A stretch of 49,851 nt of DNA from Asaia bogorensis (lineage in GTDB: Bacteria; Pseudomonadota; Alphaproteobacteria; Acetobacterales; Acetobacteraceae): positions 1-49,851 of the forward strand of contig CAMBMS010000020.1 in assembly GCA_945868845.1 (NCBI GenBank), in the 5' to 3' direction. The translations under genes and the position numbers were made by a program. A model generated the notes under the pieces. It did no database searches. It saw only the letters and a program-made list of their open reading frames with translations, and was not told the DNA's origin. This document shows positions 36,111 through 48,576 of the stretch, piece by piece (positions within the stretch are counted from its first letter, which is position 1; each line of letters opens with the position of its first letter).

Positions 36111-36932
36111 TCAGGGGGTGGAGGACGAATCGATAGAAAACGGGTAGGGTCCGGGAAAGGGCTCGACATAGGCGACGTGGCTGACAAAACCGTCTTGCGC
36201 GGTCCAGCGATGCAGATGCGCGGCGGCCGGCTCCATCACAAAGGCGCCGCGCGCCCCGGGTGCCAAGGTGAGTTCCAGCTGATGCGCGGTGGAAGGCGCT
36301 ACGGAGCAGACGGCCTGCGCGAAGCGGGCCGTGATCGGGCGGTGTACATGGCCACAAATTATTCTTTCCACCTGCTTGTGGTGTTGCACCACAGCGCGGA
36401 ATGCATCGGCATTACGCAGATTTATCTGGTCCATATAGCCGATGCCGCCGGCAAAGGGCGGATGATGCATGGCCAGTATGGTGGGCTTGCCGGGCACCGC
36501 CGCTAAAGTCCTGTCGAGCCAGTCTAGCCGTTCCGCGCACAGCTCGCCATGATTGGCGCCCTCCACCAGCGTATCGAGCATGACGATGCGCGCAGGCAAA
36601 TCCTCGATCGCATATTGGATGAACCGGGGATGGCGAGCAACGCCGGGAAGCTCCGCCAGTTGCTTACGCAGCGGCACGCGCCGGTCATGATTGCCAGGGA
36701 TGACATAGACCGGACATTCGATATGCCGGCGCAGCAACATTAGCAATTCCTGATACTCGTCCTCCTGACCATCGAAGGTGAGGTCACCGGTGAGCAGTAG
36801 CGCGTCGACATGCGGATACAGCCCGGCGACGGCGCGAAAGGCGCGTTCGGTCAGCATGTGAGTCTCCACCACCCGATAGGCGGCCTCGCCCTGGCGGCAG
36901 AGATGCATATCCGAGAGTTGGCAGATCAGCAT
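36111..36932 (-). CDS. Metallophosphoesterase (class III cyclic nucleotide/glycerophosphodiesterase type)
   Basis: The 273-residue protein has the calcineurin-like two-metal site in order: ICQLSDMHL, LLLTGDLTFDG, VIPGNHDRR, MHHPPF and CGHVHRP. The sequence is close to the CpdA/GpdQ class, which hydrolyse cyclic AMP or glycerophosphodiesters. No signal peptide is seen. The start at the first Met of LICQLSD fits the family exactly. It is monocistronic; an upstream lipoprotein gene is in the same direction after 116 bases. Confidence 0.9.
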   Translation of the reverse strand: MLICQLSDMHLCRQGEAAYRVVETHMLTERAFRAVAGLYPHVDALLLTGDLTFDGQEDEYQELLMLLRRHIECPVYVIPGNHDRRVPLRKQLAELPGVARHPRFIQYAIEDLPARIVMLDTLVEGANHGELCAERLDWLDRTLAAVPGKPTILAMHHPPFAGGIGYMDQINLRNADAFRAVVQHHKQVERIICGHVHRPITARFAQAVCSVAPSTAHQLELTLAPGARGAFVMEPAAAHLHRWTAQDGFVSHVAYVEPFPGPYPFSIDSSSTP

Positions 36933-37048
36933 GCGAGGATCCCGTTAGGCCCAGAAAACCGCGCGGCGTCGATGACGCACGACCATGATCAATCCAGGGT
37001 GGCAGATTTCTCGGCTGCGGCAAGTAAATCCTGCAGAAGCCGGGCCGG

Positions 37049-37354
37049 CTACGACCCGCGTTGCCCCGGCGCGACCGGGCCGCTCGGCGTCGGAATCCGC
37101 GTTTCCGGATTAGCCCAGACCGGGCGGCCCAAGTTCAGATCCTTCGCTTCCGTCACGGCCCCCGTAATGGCGCCGACACCGCCGCCGACCAGGCCGCCGA
37201 CCACCGCACCCACCGGACCACCAACAAGCCCAAACGTAGCGCCCGTAGCCGCGCCCGCTACCGCGCCGCCCTGGACGCGCTCACGTTCATTGATTCCACA
37301 CCCGGCCAGCAGAGCCAACATGCAGCTAGCGGAGAGGAGTGTTTTCGCGCTCAT
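37049..37354 (-). CDS. Small glycine-zipper lipoprotein
   Basis: This 101-residue protein has a lipoprotein signal: MSAKTLLSASCMLALLAGC with lipobox LLAGC, mature Cys at about 19. A glycine-zipper segment follows (about 30-65: repeated GxxxG such as GAVAGAATGATFG), as in OsmB/SlyB-like outer-membrane lipoproteins. The C-terminus is Pro-rich. AGGA nine bases upstream supports ATG at 37354; the frame continues ten codons further. Role probably envelope stress or structure; no specific function can be given. Confidence 0.85.
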   Translation of the reverse strand: MSAKTLLSASCMLALLAGCGINERERVQGGAVAGAATGATFGLVGGPVGAVVGGLVGGGVGAITGAVTEAKDLNLGRPVWANPETRIPTPSGPVAPGQRGS

Positions 37355-37558
37355 GTCTGTCTTCCTGATGTGTTTTTCGATCACGTCGATCTAACTATGT
37401 AGCCTCGCGCCGCATCCCATCAACCGCGTGTTCGATTAAATTCTTCGTCATCCTGGCTTCTTTGCCGTCCCACGCTGGTAACGGCTTACATGGCTGTGGG
37501 AGCAACATCGGTTCGGATACAATCAACTGAACGATAAAGTTGTTCGCTACAACAGGGG

Positions 37559-37604
37559 CCTAGAGCATGATCAGTGTTTCTATGAACACCGATCATGCTC
37601 TAGG
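37559..37604. repeat. Long hairpin upstream of deacetylase pair
   Basis: Arms CCTAGAGCATGATCAGTGTT (37559-37578) and its reverse complement (37585-37604) match at 19 of 20 bases around a six-base loop TCTATG. It ends 35 bases before the first deacetylase start. The TAGAGCATGATC core recalls repeated palindromes in alphaproteobacterial genomes. It could regulate the operon or be a mobile palindrome. The rest of 37355-37639 holds no gene. Confidence 0.85.
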
Positions 37605-37639
37605 CTGCGCGCCAAGACGCCGCCTGGGAGGGAAACCGC

Positions 37640-38551
37640 ATGCCATCGACCGCCATCCCCTATTCGCCGATCCTGCATCGCCCGCCTTTACGCTGGCCGA
37701 ACGGCGCGCGGGTCGCGCTCTGGGTGGTGCCAAATATCGAACATTACGAATATCTGCCGAAATATCAGCGCATCCGCGATCCGTGGCCACGTTCGCCGCA
37801 CCCTGATGTGCTGGGCTATGCGCAGCGCGACTGGGGCAACCGGGTCGGGTTATGGCGGCTGTTCGATGTCACTGACGCGCTCGACATTCGCTGCACCGTC
37901 AGCCTGTCGATGTCCGTCATCCAACATTTTCCCGCTATCCTGGAGGGTATGGAAAAACGCAATTGGGAGCTGATGTCGCACGGCATCTATAACACCCGCT
38001 ATCACTGGAACTTTACTCCGGACGAGGAACGCGCCGCGATGGAAGAATCGCGCGAGATCCATCGCCGGCTGACGGGGCGCGAACAGCGCGGCTGGTTCTC
38101 GCCCGCCATCACCAATACGCTGAATACGTTCGAGCTGGCCGCCGAAACGGGATATGATTACGTCGCCGATCTCTATCACGACGACCAACCCTTCCCAATC
38201 CGCACGCGCACGGGAAAACTGATCTCCATGCCGTATTCGGTGGATTTAAACGACGCCATTTTGCTGCGTCATGGCGAGGAGGGCGAAGAATTTGCGACGC
38301 AGATCCGCGATCATTTCGACACGGTCTATGCCGAGGGCGCCGAACAGGGAAGGGTGATGTGCATCGCGCTGCATCCCTACTGGGTGGGCCAACCGCACCG
38401 CATCCGCGCCTTCCAGCGCGCTATGGAATATATTCTTTCCCATACCGGCGTCTGGCTCACCACGGCGGCCGACATCGCGGATTGGTACAACGCCCAACAC
38501 CTGCCGGCGATCGAAGCACATCTGGCGGCGCGGGAGGCGGCCAATGGCTGA
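37640..38551 (+). CDS. PuuE-like polysaccharide deacetylase (first of pair)
   Basis: The 303-residue NodB-fold protein begins with RPPLRWPNGARVALWVVPNIEHYEYLP, the opening typical of the PuuE/DUF-type deacetylase group, and has GNRVGLWRLFDVTDALDIRCTVSL, ELMSHGIYNTRYHW, GWFSPAITNTLNTFELAAETGYDYVAD and LHPYWVGQPHRIRAF. The SHG and the acidic/His residues fit a metal-site-modified deacetylase. GGAGG lies eleven bases upstream. Its stop overlaps the next deacetylase gene by eight bases, so both are probably made together and could form a hetero-oligomer. Confidence 0.85.
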   Translation: MPSTAIPYSPILHRPPLRWPNGARVALWVVPNIEHYEYLPKYQRIRDPWPRSPHPDVLGYAQRDWGNRVGLWRLFDVTDALDIRCTVSLSMSVIQHFPAILEGMEKRNWELMSHGIYNTRYHWNFTPDEERAAMEESREIHRRLTGREQRGWFSPAITNTLNTFELAAETGYDYVADLYHDDQPFPIRTRTGKLISMPYSVDLNDAILLRHGEEGEEFATQIRDHFDTVYAEGAEQGRVMCIALHPYWVGQPHRIRAFQRAMEYILSHTGVWLTTAADIADWYNAQHLPAIEAHLAAREAANG

Positions 38552-39476
38552 TAAAATCCCAAGCGATATCCCGCCCGCCGGCGAAGTGCGCGCGCCGGGC
38601 ATGGATCACGCGCATTATCCCATTCGCCATTTGCCCGACGCGCCGCGTTTCGCCTGGCCCGATGGCGCGCGCATCGCCTTGACCGTCACCCTGATGCTGG
38701 ATCACTGGGAGTTGGTGCCGGCAACGGGAGAAAGCCCCGATCCACGCATTGTCTCCCCGTTGGGAAAGTTCTTCCCAGACTGGCTGACCTGGAGCCATCG
38801 GCAATATGGCGCGCGGGTTGGTATTTTCCGCGTGCTCGATGCGCTAGACCGTTTCGCCATCATCCCTTCGGTCGCGCTGGGCACGGCGGCGGCACGGCAT
38901 TACCCGGAACTGGTGGATGAATGCCTGCGCCGGGGCGCCTGTTTCATGGCGCATGGCTCGCACGCCTCGCGCCGGATCACCGCCAGGATGACCGAAGCCG
39001 AGGAGCGCAATTTTATCGCCGAAGCGCGCGCAGGCGTGCATGCGGCCACTGGCGCCGATCTGGTCGGCTGGTGCGGCCAGGATTTCAACGAATCAGCACG
39101 CACCCCGGCCTTGCTGACCGAGGCCGGCTTTACCTACACTACCGACTGGGCGAACGACGACCGGCCCTATCTACTCGGGCCGTATGGCAAGAACTCCCTG
39201 CTTGCCCTACCGCCACAGCCAGAATGGAACGACCTGGAGATCATGGGGCTGCGCCGTGTGTCGCCGCGGGTCTGGGCAGATAATATCGCGGAAGCATTCG
39301 ATTATCTGCACGCCGAGGGCGGCGGGGTGTTCAATCTAACCTTGCATCCTTTTGTCACAGGGCAGGCGCATCGCATCCGCTATCTCCACGATGCGTTGCG
39401 CCGGGTGCTGGGCAAGGGACGGATCTGGCGCACCACCACCGACGAACTGGCGAAGGCCGCGCGCGCCCAGCTATAG
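38544..39476 (+). CDS. PuuE-like polysaccharide deacetylase (second of pair)
   Basis: A 310-residue paralogue of the preceding protein. Corresponding motifs: FAWPDGARIALTVTLMLDHWEL, GARVGIFRVLDALDRFAIIPSVAL, GACFMAHGSHASRRI, GWCGQDFNESARTPALLTEAGFTYTTD and LTLHPFVTGQAHRIRYL. The metal-site region reads AHGSHA rather than SHGIYN. Divergent in sequence but same architecture. The GAGGC before the start lies in the end of the first gene. Substrate unknown; cyclic ureide or N-acyl bonds are the family's range. Confidence 0.85.
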   Translation: MADKIPSDIPPAGEVRAPGMDHAHYPIRHLPDAPRFAWPDGARIALTVTLMLDHWELVPATGESPDPRIVSPLGKFFPDWLTWSHRQYGARVGIFRVLDALDRFAIIPSVALGTAAARHYPELVDECLRRGACFMAHGSHASRRITARMTEAEERNFIAEARAGVHAATGADLVGWCGQDFNESARTPALLTEAGFTYTTDWANDDRPYLLGPYGKNSLLALPPQPEWNDLEIMGLRRVSPRVWADNIAEAFDYLHAEGGGVFNLTLHPFVTGQAHRIRYLHDALRRVLGKGRIWRTTTDELAKAARAQL

Positions 39477-39546
39477 CGGCCACACGATCATGCAGGAGGA
39501 ACTAGCGATACTGACGCCCATTGCTCTGCCGAAGGCCCCCAGATAG

Positions 39547-39960
39547 GTGACGAAATTCAATGCGTTCGTCTCGCGCAGCAATGTCCCCGATCTCGTGGTC
39601 GGCGTGATTATCGGCGCAGCCTTCACCACCATCGTCGGAAGCCTAACGAGGGGCATCATCAACCCGATCATCGATCGTGGTCTTCGGCGGGGTGGATTTC
39701 TCCAATATATTTTTCTCCCTCGACGGTAGAAAATTTCTTCCGTCGCGGATGCGTTGAAGGCCGGCGCGCCGACGGTGAATTTGGGATTGTTGATCAACGC
39801 AGTGATCCAGTTCTTGATCGTGGCGTTCGTGATCTTCTGGGTGGCGAAGGTGATTGCCCGCTTCACTGCCAGGGAAAGAGCCTCCGCGCTACTCCGGGGG
39901 CCGACGCCGACGGAAGCCTTACTAACCGAGATTCGTGACGTGCTGAAACAGAACGGTTAA
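39547..39960 (+). pseudogene. mscL: Degenerate mscL (large-conductance mechanosensitive channel)
   Basis: Frame one begins [20 protein letters not shown] (TM1) and NPIIDR; then the reading moves to the next frame for [20 protein letters not shown], and returns to frame one for SSVADALKAGAPTVNLG and INAVIQFLIVAFVIFWV (TM2), ending LLTEIRDVLKQNG. Read in frame one alone, a TAG stops it at 39727-39729. The two shifts of opposite sign near 39680 and 39735 leave the ends in frame but break the periplasmic loop. Both membrane helices are well conserved, so the damage looks recent, or these are base-calling errors. Confidence 0.8.
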
Positions 39961-40041
39961 AACGTACTCTGGCGACGTTAATCTTCGCGCCCCTTGGGGC
40001 GAAAGCGCGATCGACTTCCCCCGTTCTCATCGGAGGAAGCG

Positions 40042-40400
40042 ATGCGCGGTCTGCGTCTGTTTCTGGCCGCCCACGTCTGGGCGAAGACCGGGGTGGTTCT
40101 GCGGGTTCCCACACCAGGACAGCCCATCAAACCGGTTGCCCTATTGGAGGACAGTGATCCAGTACACACCAGCAAGCTACCCGCGGCAGCGCCGGCAGCG
40201 CGTGCCCAGTAGCTCACCGTCGAGTGGTTGCTAAAGTATGCGCCGCCGCTAAACAACATCGAACGGGTCTGACACGACCTCAAGCCACATCATCATGCGC
40301 ATCAGACGCTCGCCGATCTCGATGTTCTCAGGACGGCAATCCACTACGCCGTCGATACACGCAATCAGCAGCCCGGAGCAGAGACGTTGGTCAAAATACG
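40042..40400 (+). pseudogene. Decayed IS630-family transposase
   Basis: A single frame reads LFLAAHVWAKTGVVLRVPTP then a stop, LTVEWLLKYAPPLNNIERV, a TGA, HDLKPHHHAHQTLADLDVL. This is the C-terminal half of an IS630 (DDE_3) transposase, where the canonical tract is LPKYAPELNDIEPVWHDLKAHHLAHQTF with the catalytic Glu in NDIE; here NNIE is retained. Two nonsense codons (40210-40212 and 40270-40272) and missing N-terminus show it is dead. Confidence 0.72.
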
Positions 40401-40624
40401 AAGCCCGACTTAGCAAGTCGCTACGGTGTTTCCCCATAGCCGCAGTAAAGCTAATGATACTTCACTGGACGACAATCAGCTCTGCCATGACGCCCTTACC
40501 GCCAAGCGGCAAACACTACACAGGCGCGATCTTCCCGGTGTGCCGCCCCGTTGCGAAACGCCGAGATCGGTGGCTACATTGACTTGGTGGCGGCCACGTG
40601 GGCCGGTCATCGGGGGAATCCCAG

Positions 40625-41845
40625 ATGAATACGCAAGCCCGCCGGCACCGCGCGCTGATCAACATCGCGCATGGCGTGACGCATTACAGCCATCTGATCC
40701 TGCCCACGGCCGTGCTGGCCATGTTAGCGCCAGGTGGGGCTTTCGGCAGCGATTACGGCCATGTGCTGGAGCTTTCGACGTTCATGTTCATCCTCTATGG
40801 CCTACTCTCCCTGCCGCAAGGCTGGTTGGCGGAACGGTTGGGCCGCAAGACCATGATGAGCCTGTTTTTCCTCGGCACAGGCGCTTCGCTGATCACCACC
40901 GGGTTTGTCGATAGCAGCCTCTGGCTGGCGGTCACGCTAACCGGTGTGGGCGTGTTCACCGCCATCTACCATCCCATTGGCACGGCCATTCTAGTGGACG
41001 CGGCGGGCGATGAACCTGGTCGCGCACTGGGGTTCAATGGCATGATCGGAATTTCCGGCGTGGCGCTGGCGCCTATGCTAACAGCTTTCTTCGCGCAGTA
41101 TCTGGGTTGGCGCGCGGCCTTCATGCTGCCGGGCCTCGCCTGTATTGTGATCGGTGTTATGTGGCTGCGCACGCCGGCGATCGAGGGCCATTACAGCGTC
41201 ACCAGCAGGCCATTTCCGGATATCCCACCGGCTGTGGTGCGCCGCGCCGTGGGAGTGTTGCTGTTGCTCGCCCTGCTTTCAGGCCTAGTGTTCAACGCCT
41301 ATACTCTGCTGATTCCAAAATTGATGGCTGAGCGTCTAGCGCAAGGCCGGTCAGACATGTTGCCTTGGGTGGGGATGGCGGCATTTTTTGTAATGCTGTG
41401 CGGCGCGGCGACGCAATTCGCGATTGGCCGGCTGATCGATCGCATGACATTGAAACGCATTCTGCTGCCACTGTCCGTCATGCTGGTGGGCGGGCTGCTG
41501 GTGGTATCGGTGGCGCAGGATTGGGCGGTGATCCCGGCCAGTGGCATTGTAGCTGCGGTTCTGTTTGGTCAAGTGACAGTAAACGAGACGATGACCGCAC
41601 GTTATATTTCTCCACCATTGCGGGCGCGGCTCTATTCCATTCGTTTTTTTGTTGGCTTTTTGGGATCGGCAGCTGCGCCCTTCATCATCGCCATCCTGTT
41701 AGGTCATTTCGGCGATCTGGCGGCGGTCATCCTGGCACTGGCGGGGTGTTCTATCCTGTCGCTTGCAGCGGCCCTGGCCTTTCCCGACCGCAAGGAGGAA
41801 CTAGCGCCCGAGCTTTGGGCCTTGGCGCGCACAGCGCCCGAGTAG
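40625..41845 (+). CDS. MFS transporter
   Basis: The 406-residue protein is a 12-helix Major Facilitator Superfamily permease. The loop 2-3 motif is WLAERLGRKTMM and helices are clear through to AAALAFPDRKEE. It resembles the group of small-molecule effluxers with a GHTYSHL-like N-terminus (here HGVTHYSHLILPTAVLAM), which often sits beside metabolic genes. ATG at 40625 lies after GGGGGAA. Substrate cannot be assigned. It is followed by an integrase relic. Confidence 0.87.
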   Translation: MNTQARRHRALINIAHGVTHYSHLILPTAVLAMLAPGGAFGSDYGHVLELSTFMFILYGLLSLPQGWLAERLGRKTMMSLFFLGTGASLITTGFVDSSLWLAVTLTGVGVFTAIYHPIGTAILVDAAGDEPGRALGFNGMIGISGVALAPMLTAFFAQYLGWRAAFMLPGLACIVIGVMWLRTPAIEGHYSVTSRPFPDIPPAVVRRAVGVLLLLALLSGLVFNAYTLLIPKLMAERLAQGRSDMLPWVGMAAFFVMLCGAATQFAIGRLIDRMTLKRILLPLSVMLVGGLLVVSVAQDWAVIPASGIVAAVLFGQVTVNETMTARYISPPLRARLYSIRFFVGFLGSAAAPFIIAILLGHFGDLAAVILALAGCSILSLAAALAFPDRKEELAPELWALARTAPE

Positions 41846-41929
41846 ACCGATACGCGGGTCCATCGCAGGGTTACAGTCGTCACCGCTGGCATGATGCAGG
41901 GATCGCTACCACGATCACGCCCCAGCCCG

Positions 41930-42111
41930 TGTCTATCAGTGGTTCTCGTGTGCTTGCCCTTGGTCTGCTTGGGGGCCAGCCGTATCCCAACAGCCATCCT
42001 ACTATCGGCCTGCAAGATGTTCTCGTAAGTCAGTGCTGCCACTTCCCCCACACGCAGCCCTTCGTAATGCGTACGAAGCAGCATCACCCCGTTGCGTAGC
42101 TTATGGCGTGT
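41930..42111 (-). pseudogene. Tyrosine-recombinase (integrase) fragment
   Basis: The minus strand reads RHKLRNGVMLLRTHYEGLRV, then GEVAALTYENIL and APKQTKGKHTRT. This matches the GLRVGEIAALT box around the first catalytic Arg and the following QTKGxxxRTV strand of phage-type integrases. The His-x-x-Arg and Tyr boxes are not present downstream, where the frame is lost. It occupies the 470-base gap between two MFS genes and marks a former mobile element. The rest of 41846-42315 holds nothing else recognisable. Confidence 0.62.
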
Positions 42112-42315
42112 CGTCAGTCTGAACATAGATGAGCTCCGGCGCGGTCGTCTCTTCATCTTCGCTCTTGTTCCCCAGCCTACCGGCACGTGGTAAAATAGAG
42201 CCTTCACTTAGTTTACCGCGCACACTTCCTGAACCACCTCCGGTTCAGGCGGGCTTTTGCGCGAGCGTCCTGATGTTAGATTCGACGTCGTGGGATCAAT
42301 GCCATATCATGACGC

Positions 42316-43830
42316 ATGAGTGTAAGCGTGGCGCCAGCCGGATTGTTCAGGATCAGTGGTCGGCAATGGCTAATTTTGCTGATGGTGCAGCTCTCGACCC
42401 TGCTGTTCGGCATGGCCATCACCATCGCCAATGTAGTGCTGCCGCAGATGCGGGGCGCGCTGTCGGCGACGCAGGATGAAATTTCCTGGGTGATCACGCT
42501 CAATCTGATCGCCACGGCCGTCGCCACGCCGATTACCGGTTGGCTGGCGACACAGTTTGGGTGGCGAGATTTATTGTTCTGTTCGGTCGCCGGGTTCGCC
42601 GCATTTTCATTTTTGTGCGGACTGGCCAATAGCCTAGAAACGCTAATTATCTTCCGCGTCGGCCAGGGTGCATTTGGGGCACCGATCATGCCATTAGGAC
42701 AGGCCATTTTACTGGCAAGCTTCCCCCGCCACTTGCATGCGACGGTGATGGTGATCTGGGGCATCGGCAGCGTGTTCGGGCCAGTCTTCGGGCCGATCAT
42801 CGGCAGTATGGTTGCTGAGATTTATAACTGGCGGGGGGCATTCTTTGTGATTGTACCCCCCTCTATCTGTGCCATGATCTGCATCTGGTTCGCGCTGTCG
42901 GACCGCACAGAACGCGGCACCACCCGGCTGGATTGGACAGGGTTTCTCGCGCTGTCAATGGCCATGGCGGCAACACAATTGGCGCTCGATCGCGGGCAGC
43001 GGATGGATTGGTTCGAGTCCACAGAAATTATCCTTGCAGCACTGATCGCCGGGGTGGCATTTTGGATTTTTACCGCACATTGCTTGACGGCTTCGCAGCC
43101 TTTTCTCGATCCACGTTTGCTGCTCGATCGCAATTTTTCTGTGGGACTGGTTCTGGCGTTTTTCCTGGGCATGCTTAGCGTGGTCAGTCTCGTATTGTTT
43201 CCCGCCTTGTTGCATGATTTGCGTGGCTACCCTGACAGCACCATAGGCACGCTGATCGCCGCACGCGGCATTGGCAATTGGTTGGCCTTCTTTATCCTGA
43301 TCCCGTTTACCCGCCGGGCTCCGCGCACGGCACTAGCTTGCGGGCTGATCGCTCAGGCGGTCGCGGCATGGTCAATGGCGCAGCTTGATATTAATGTCTC
43401 TAGCTTCGATGTATTCTGGACTAACGTGCTGAATGGGTTTGGCTTTGGCCTCGCCTATACGCCGATGACGGTGCTGACTTTTACCACCCTTGCACCGAAG
43501 CATATAACCGAGGGCACCGCGATTTTTACCCTGGTCCGGAATTTTGGATCATCTGTTTTTGTGTCTATTGTGATTGCGCTGTTGGTACGTTCGACCGCAA
43601 TCAATTATGCCGTGATGAGCGAGTTTATCAGCCCCTATAATAAAATCTTGCTCTATCCTGAGCTGCCAGGAAGCTGGGGGCTGGATGCGACCATCGGACT
43701 GCTGCGGTTGGCCAACGAAATCCAGCGGCAAGCGGCAATGATCGGCTATATCAACGCCTTCTATCTGATGGCGCTGACCTCTGCTCTGCCTATTCTCCTT
43801 GTTCTGCTCATGCGCCCTCCGCCGCGCTAA
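42316..43830 (+). CDS. DHA2-type MFS multidrug efflux transporter (EmrB-like)
   Basis: The 504-residue protein is a 14-helix MFS permease of the DHA2 family. It has the motif SWVITLNLIATAVATPITGWLATQFGWR in helices 1-2, FRVGQGAFGAPIMPLGQAIL and the antiporter-like motif C VFGPIIGSMVAEIYNWRGAFFV. EmrB-type pumps usually pair with an EmrA adaptor, which is not seen here. The frame is open to the end with LLVLLMRPPPR. It converges on dnaE2, with 70 bases between. Confidence 0.92.
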   Translation: MSVSVAPAGLFRISGRQWLILLMVQLSTLLFGMAITIANVVLPQMRGALSATQDEISWVITLNLIATAVATPITGWLATQFGWRDLLFCSVAGFAAFSFLCGLANSLETLIIFRVGQGAFGAPIMPLGQAILLASFPRHLHATVMVIWGIGSVFGPVFGPIIGSMVAEIYNWRGAFFVIVPPSICAMICIWFALSDRTERGTTRLDWTGFLALSMAMAATQLALDRGQRMDWFESTEIILAALIAGVAFWIFTAHCLTASQPFLDPRLLLDRNFSVGLVLAFFLGMLSVVSLVLFPALLHDLRGYPDSTIGTLIAARGIGNWLAFFILIPFTRRAPRTALACGLIAQAVAAWSMAQLDINVSSFDVFWTNVLNGFGFGLAYTPMTVLTFTTLAPKHITEGTAIFTLVRNFGSSVFVSIVIALLVRSTAINYAVMSEFISPYNKILLYPELPGSWGLDATIGLLRLANEIQRQAAMIGYINAFYLMALTSALPILLVLLMRPPPR

Positions 43831-43900
43831 AGGGTGTGAGATGTCGGCGTTAAGGAAAAACAGGCGATCTTCCCCAATAAGTGATCCAGCCGCACAGCAA

Positions 43901-47046
<3,146 letters not shown>

Positions 47047-47050
<4 letters not shown>

Positions 47051-48576
47051 CCGAACAGCCCATGCAGAAACCAGCGCGGTATGTATGCGTTCCTATGCAG
47101 CCCGGCCCGAAATACCCAGAACCGGGCACCATCCATATCTTCCACTCGGTAATAGTCGCGGATCAAATCGGTCTCTGGTCGGTGGGTTACAGGCGTGGGG
47201 GGATTTCGCTCCCGCCACCACTCAACAGAAATACGCTCCGGTCCGGTTGCAATGCGTATCCGGTGCCATCGCCTCCGCCAGCGGAACAGGGTGGGCGGAT
47301 CGTCTGGCGCCTGGGCCGTCACCTCGATCGGTTCCGGGCGGCGCAGCAAGCGGGTAGGGCGGGGCTGCGTCGGATCGCGTTGCCAGGGAGATGTTTTTTC
47401 CAAAGCAGGCAGGCGTTGCACGACGCGTTCGGGCACATGGCTGGCATAGAGGGCCGGACGCCAGATTCTCTCTGGACCGATATCGTTGGATAGCCGATCC
47501 ACCACCGTCGCCAGCCGACCCAATTCATCCGCCACAGCAAAGGCTTCCACCTGCACGGCGGAAAGCGGCGCCGCGTCATCAGCAGTGAAATGAATGGCCT
47601 CTACGCCAAAGCCGGGATCGACAGTTTCCAGCTTCATGCTCAGCAGCTGCGCCACAATGGCGGGATCACGCAACGGGCGGGCGGTGGCGATGGTGATGTT
47701 CTGTACCGCGTTGTCCACGCGGAAGAAGCGCGCGGTGAAGCGCAATCCGCCTTGACCAACCGCGGCCAAACGCAAGCACAGATGTTCCGCCAGTAAAGAC
47801 AATGCACGGGACAAATCTTCCGCCGTCCCGATGGGTTCAATGGGCGAAAAAATTTCCAAAAGCGGGGCAGGTGGGTGCGGCCAGGATACGGCTTCCACTA
47901 GGCATCCAAAAGCCTGATCCAACCGCAGCACCGGCAGCATGCCAAAGCGCGCGGTCACCTCCGCTCGCGGGAGCCGTGTCAGGTTTTCTACGGTTCGTAC
48001 ACCCAGCCGACGTAAGCCCGCGATGCTCCGTTCATCCAGACGCAGCGCAGTAATGGGCAGCTGGGACAACGCATCGGCTTCCTGCCCATTAGGGATGATC
48101 GCGCCGTCACGGGTTTGTGTGCGAGCCAGCGCCCAGGCGGCACCGAAGGTGCCGGCAATGGCCATGCACGCGGGAATGTTCTGACGCGCGAGGCGGGCAC
48201 GGATATCTACTAACAGTTCTGGTTCACCGCCAAGTAAATGCGCACACCCAGAAATGTCCAACCACAACCCGTGATCCTGTTCCGTATCGATGGCCGCCAG
48301 CGGCGTATATCGCTCTGCCCAGGCGGCGAGCGTGCGCAACGTAGCGATGTCAGCGGCCGGGTCTGCTTCCAGTGCGAGCAGATTTGGGTAAAGGGCACGG
48401 GCACTGGTCAGTGTCTGGCCTGGTGCCAGCCCGTCGGTTTCCGCCGCCACCGCGACTAAAACCCTCTGCCCTCGAACAGATTCAACCGCAACCAACGGCT
48501 TGTCCGCAATCGGCGCTTGCCGCAATCGCATGATCGGCCAGTGTGGCAACCACACGGACAGGATGCGTCTTTCCAT
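47047..48576 (-). CDS. imuB: ImuB, catalytically inactive Y-family protein
   Basis: ImuB (509 residues) links DnaE2 to the beta-clamp. It has Y-family architecture, with RILSVWLPHWPIMRLRQ at the N-terminus, where active polymerases have the catalytic Asp, and DISGCAHLLGG in the palm. The acidic catalytic residues are not all kept, as expected for ImuB. The little-finger region precedes a C-terminal tract with RDYYRVEDMDGARFWVFRAG. It overlaps the imuA frame by 95 bases and dnaE2 by four. Confidence 0.95.
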
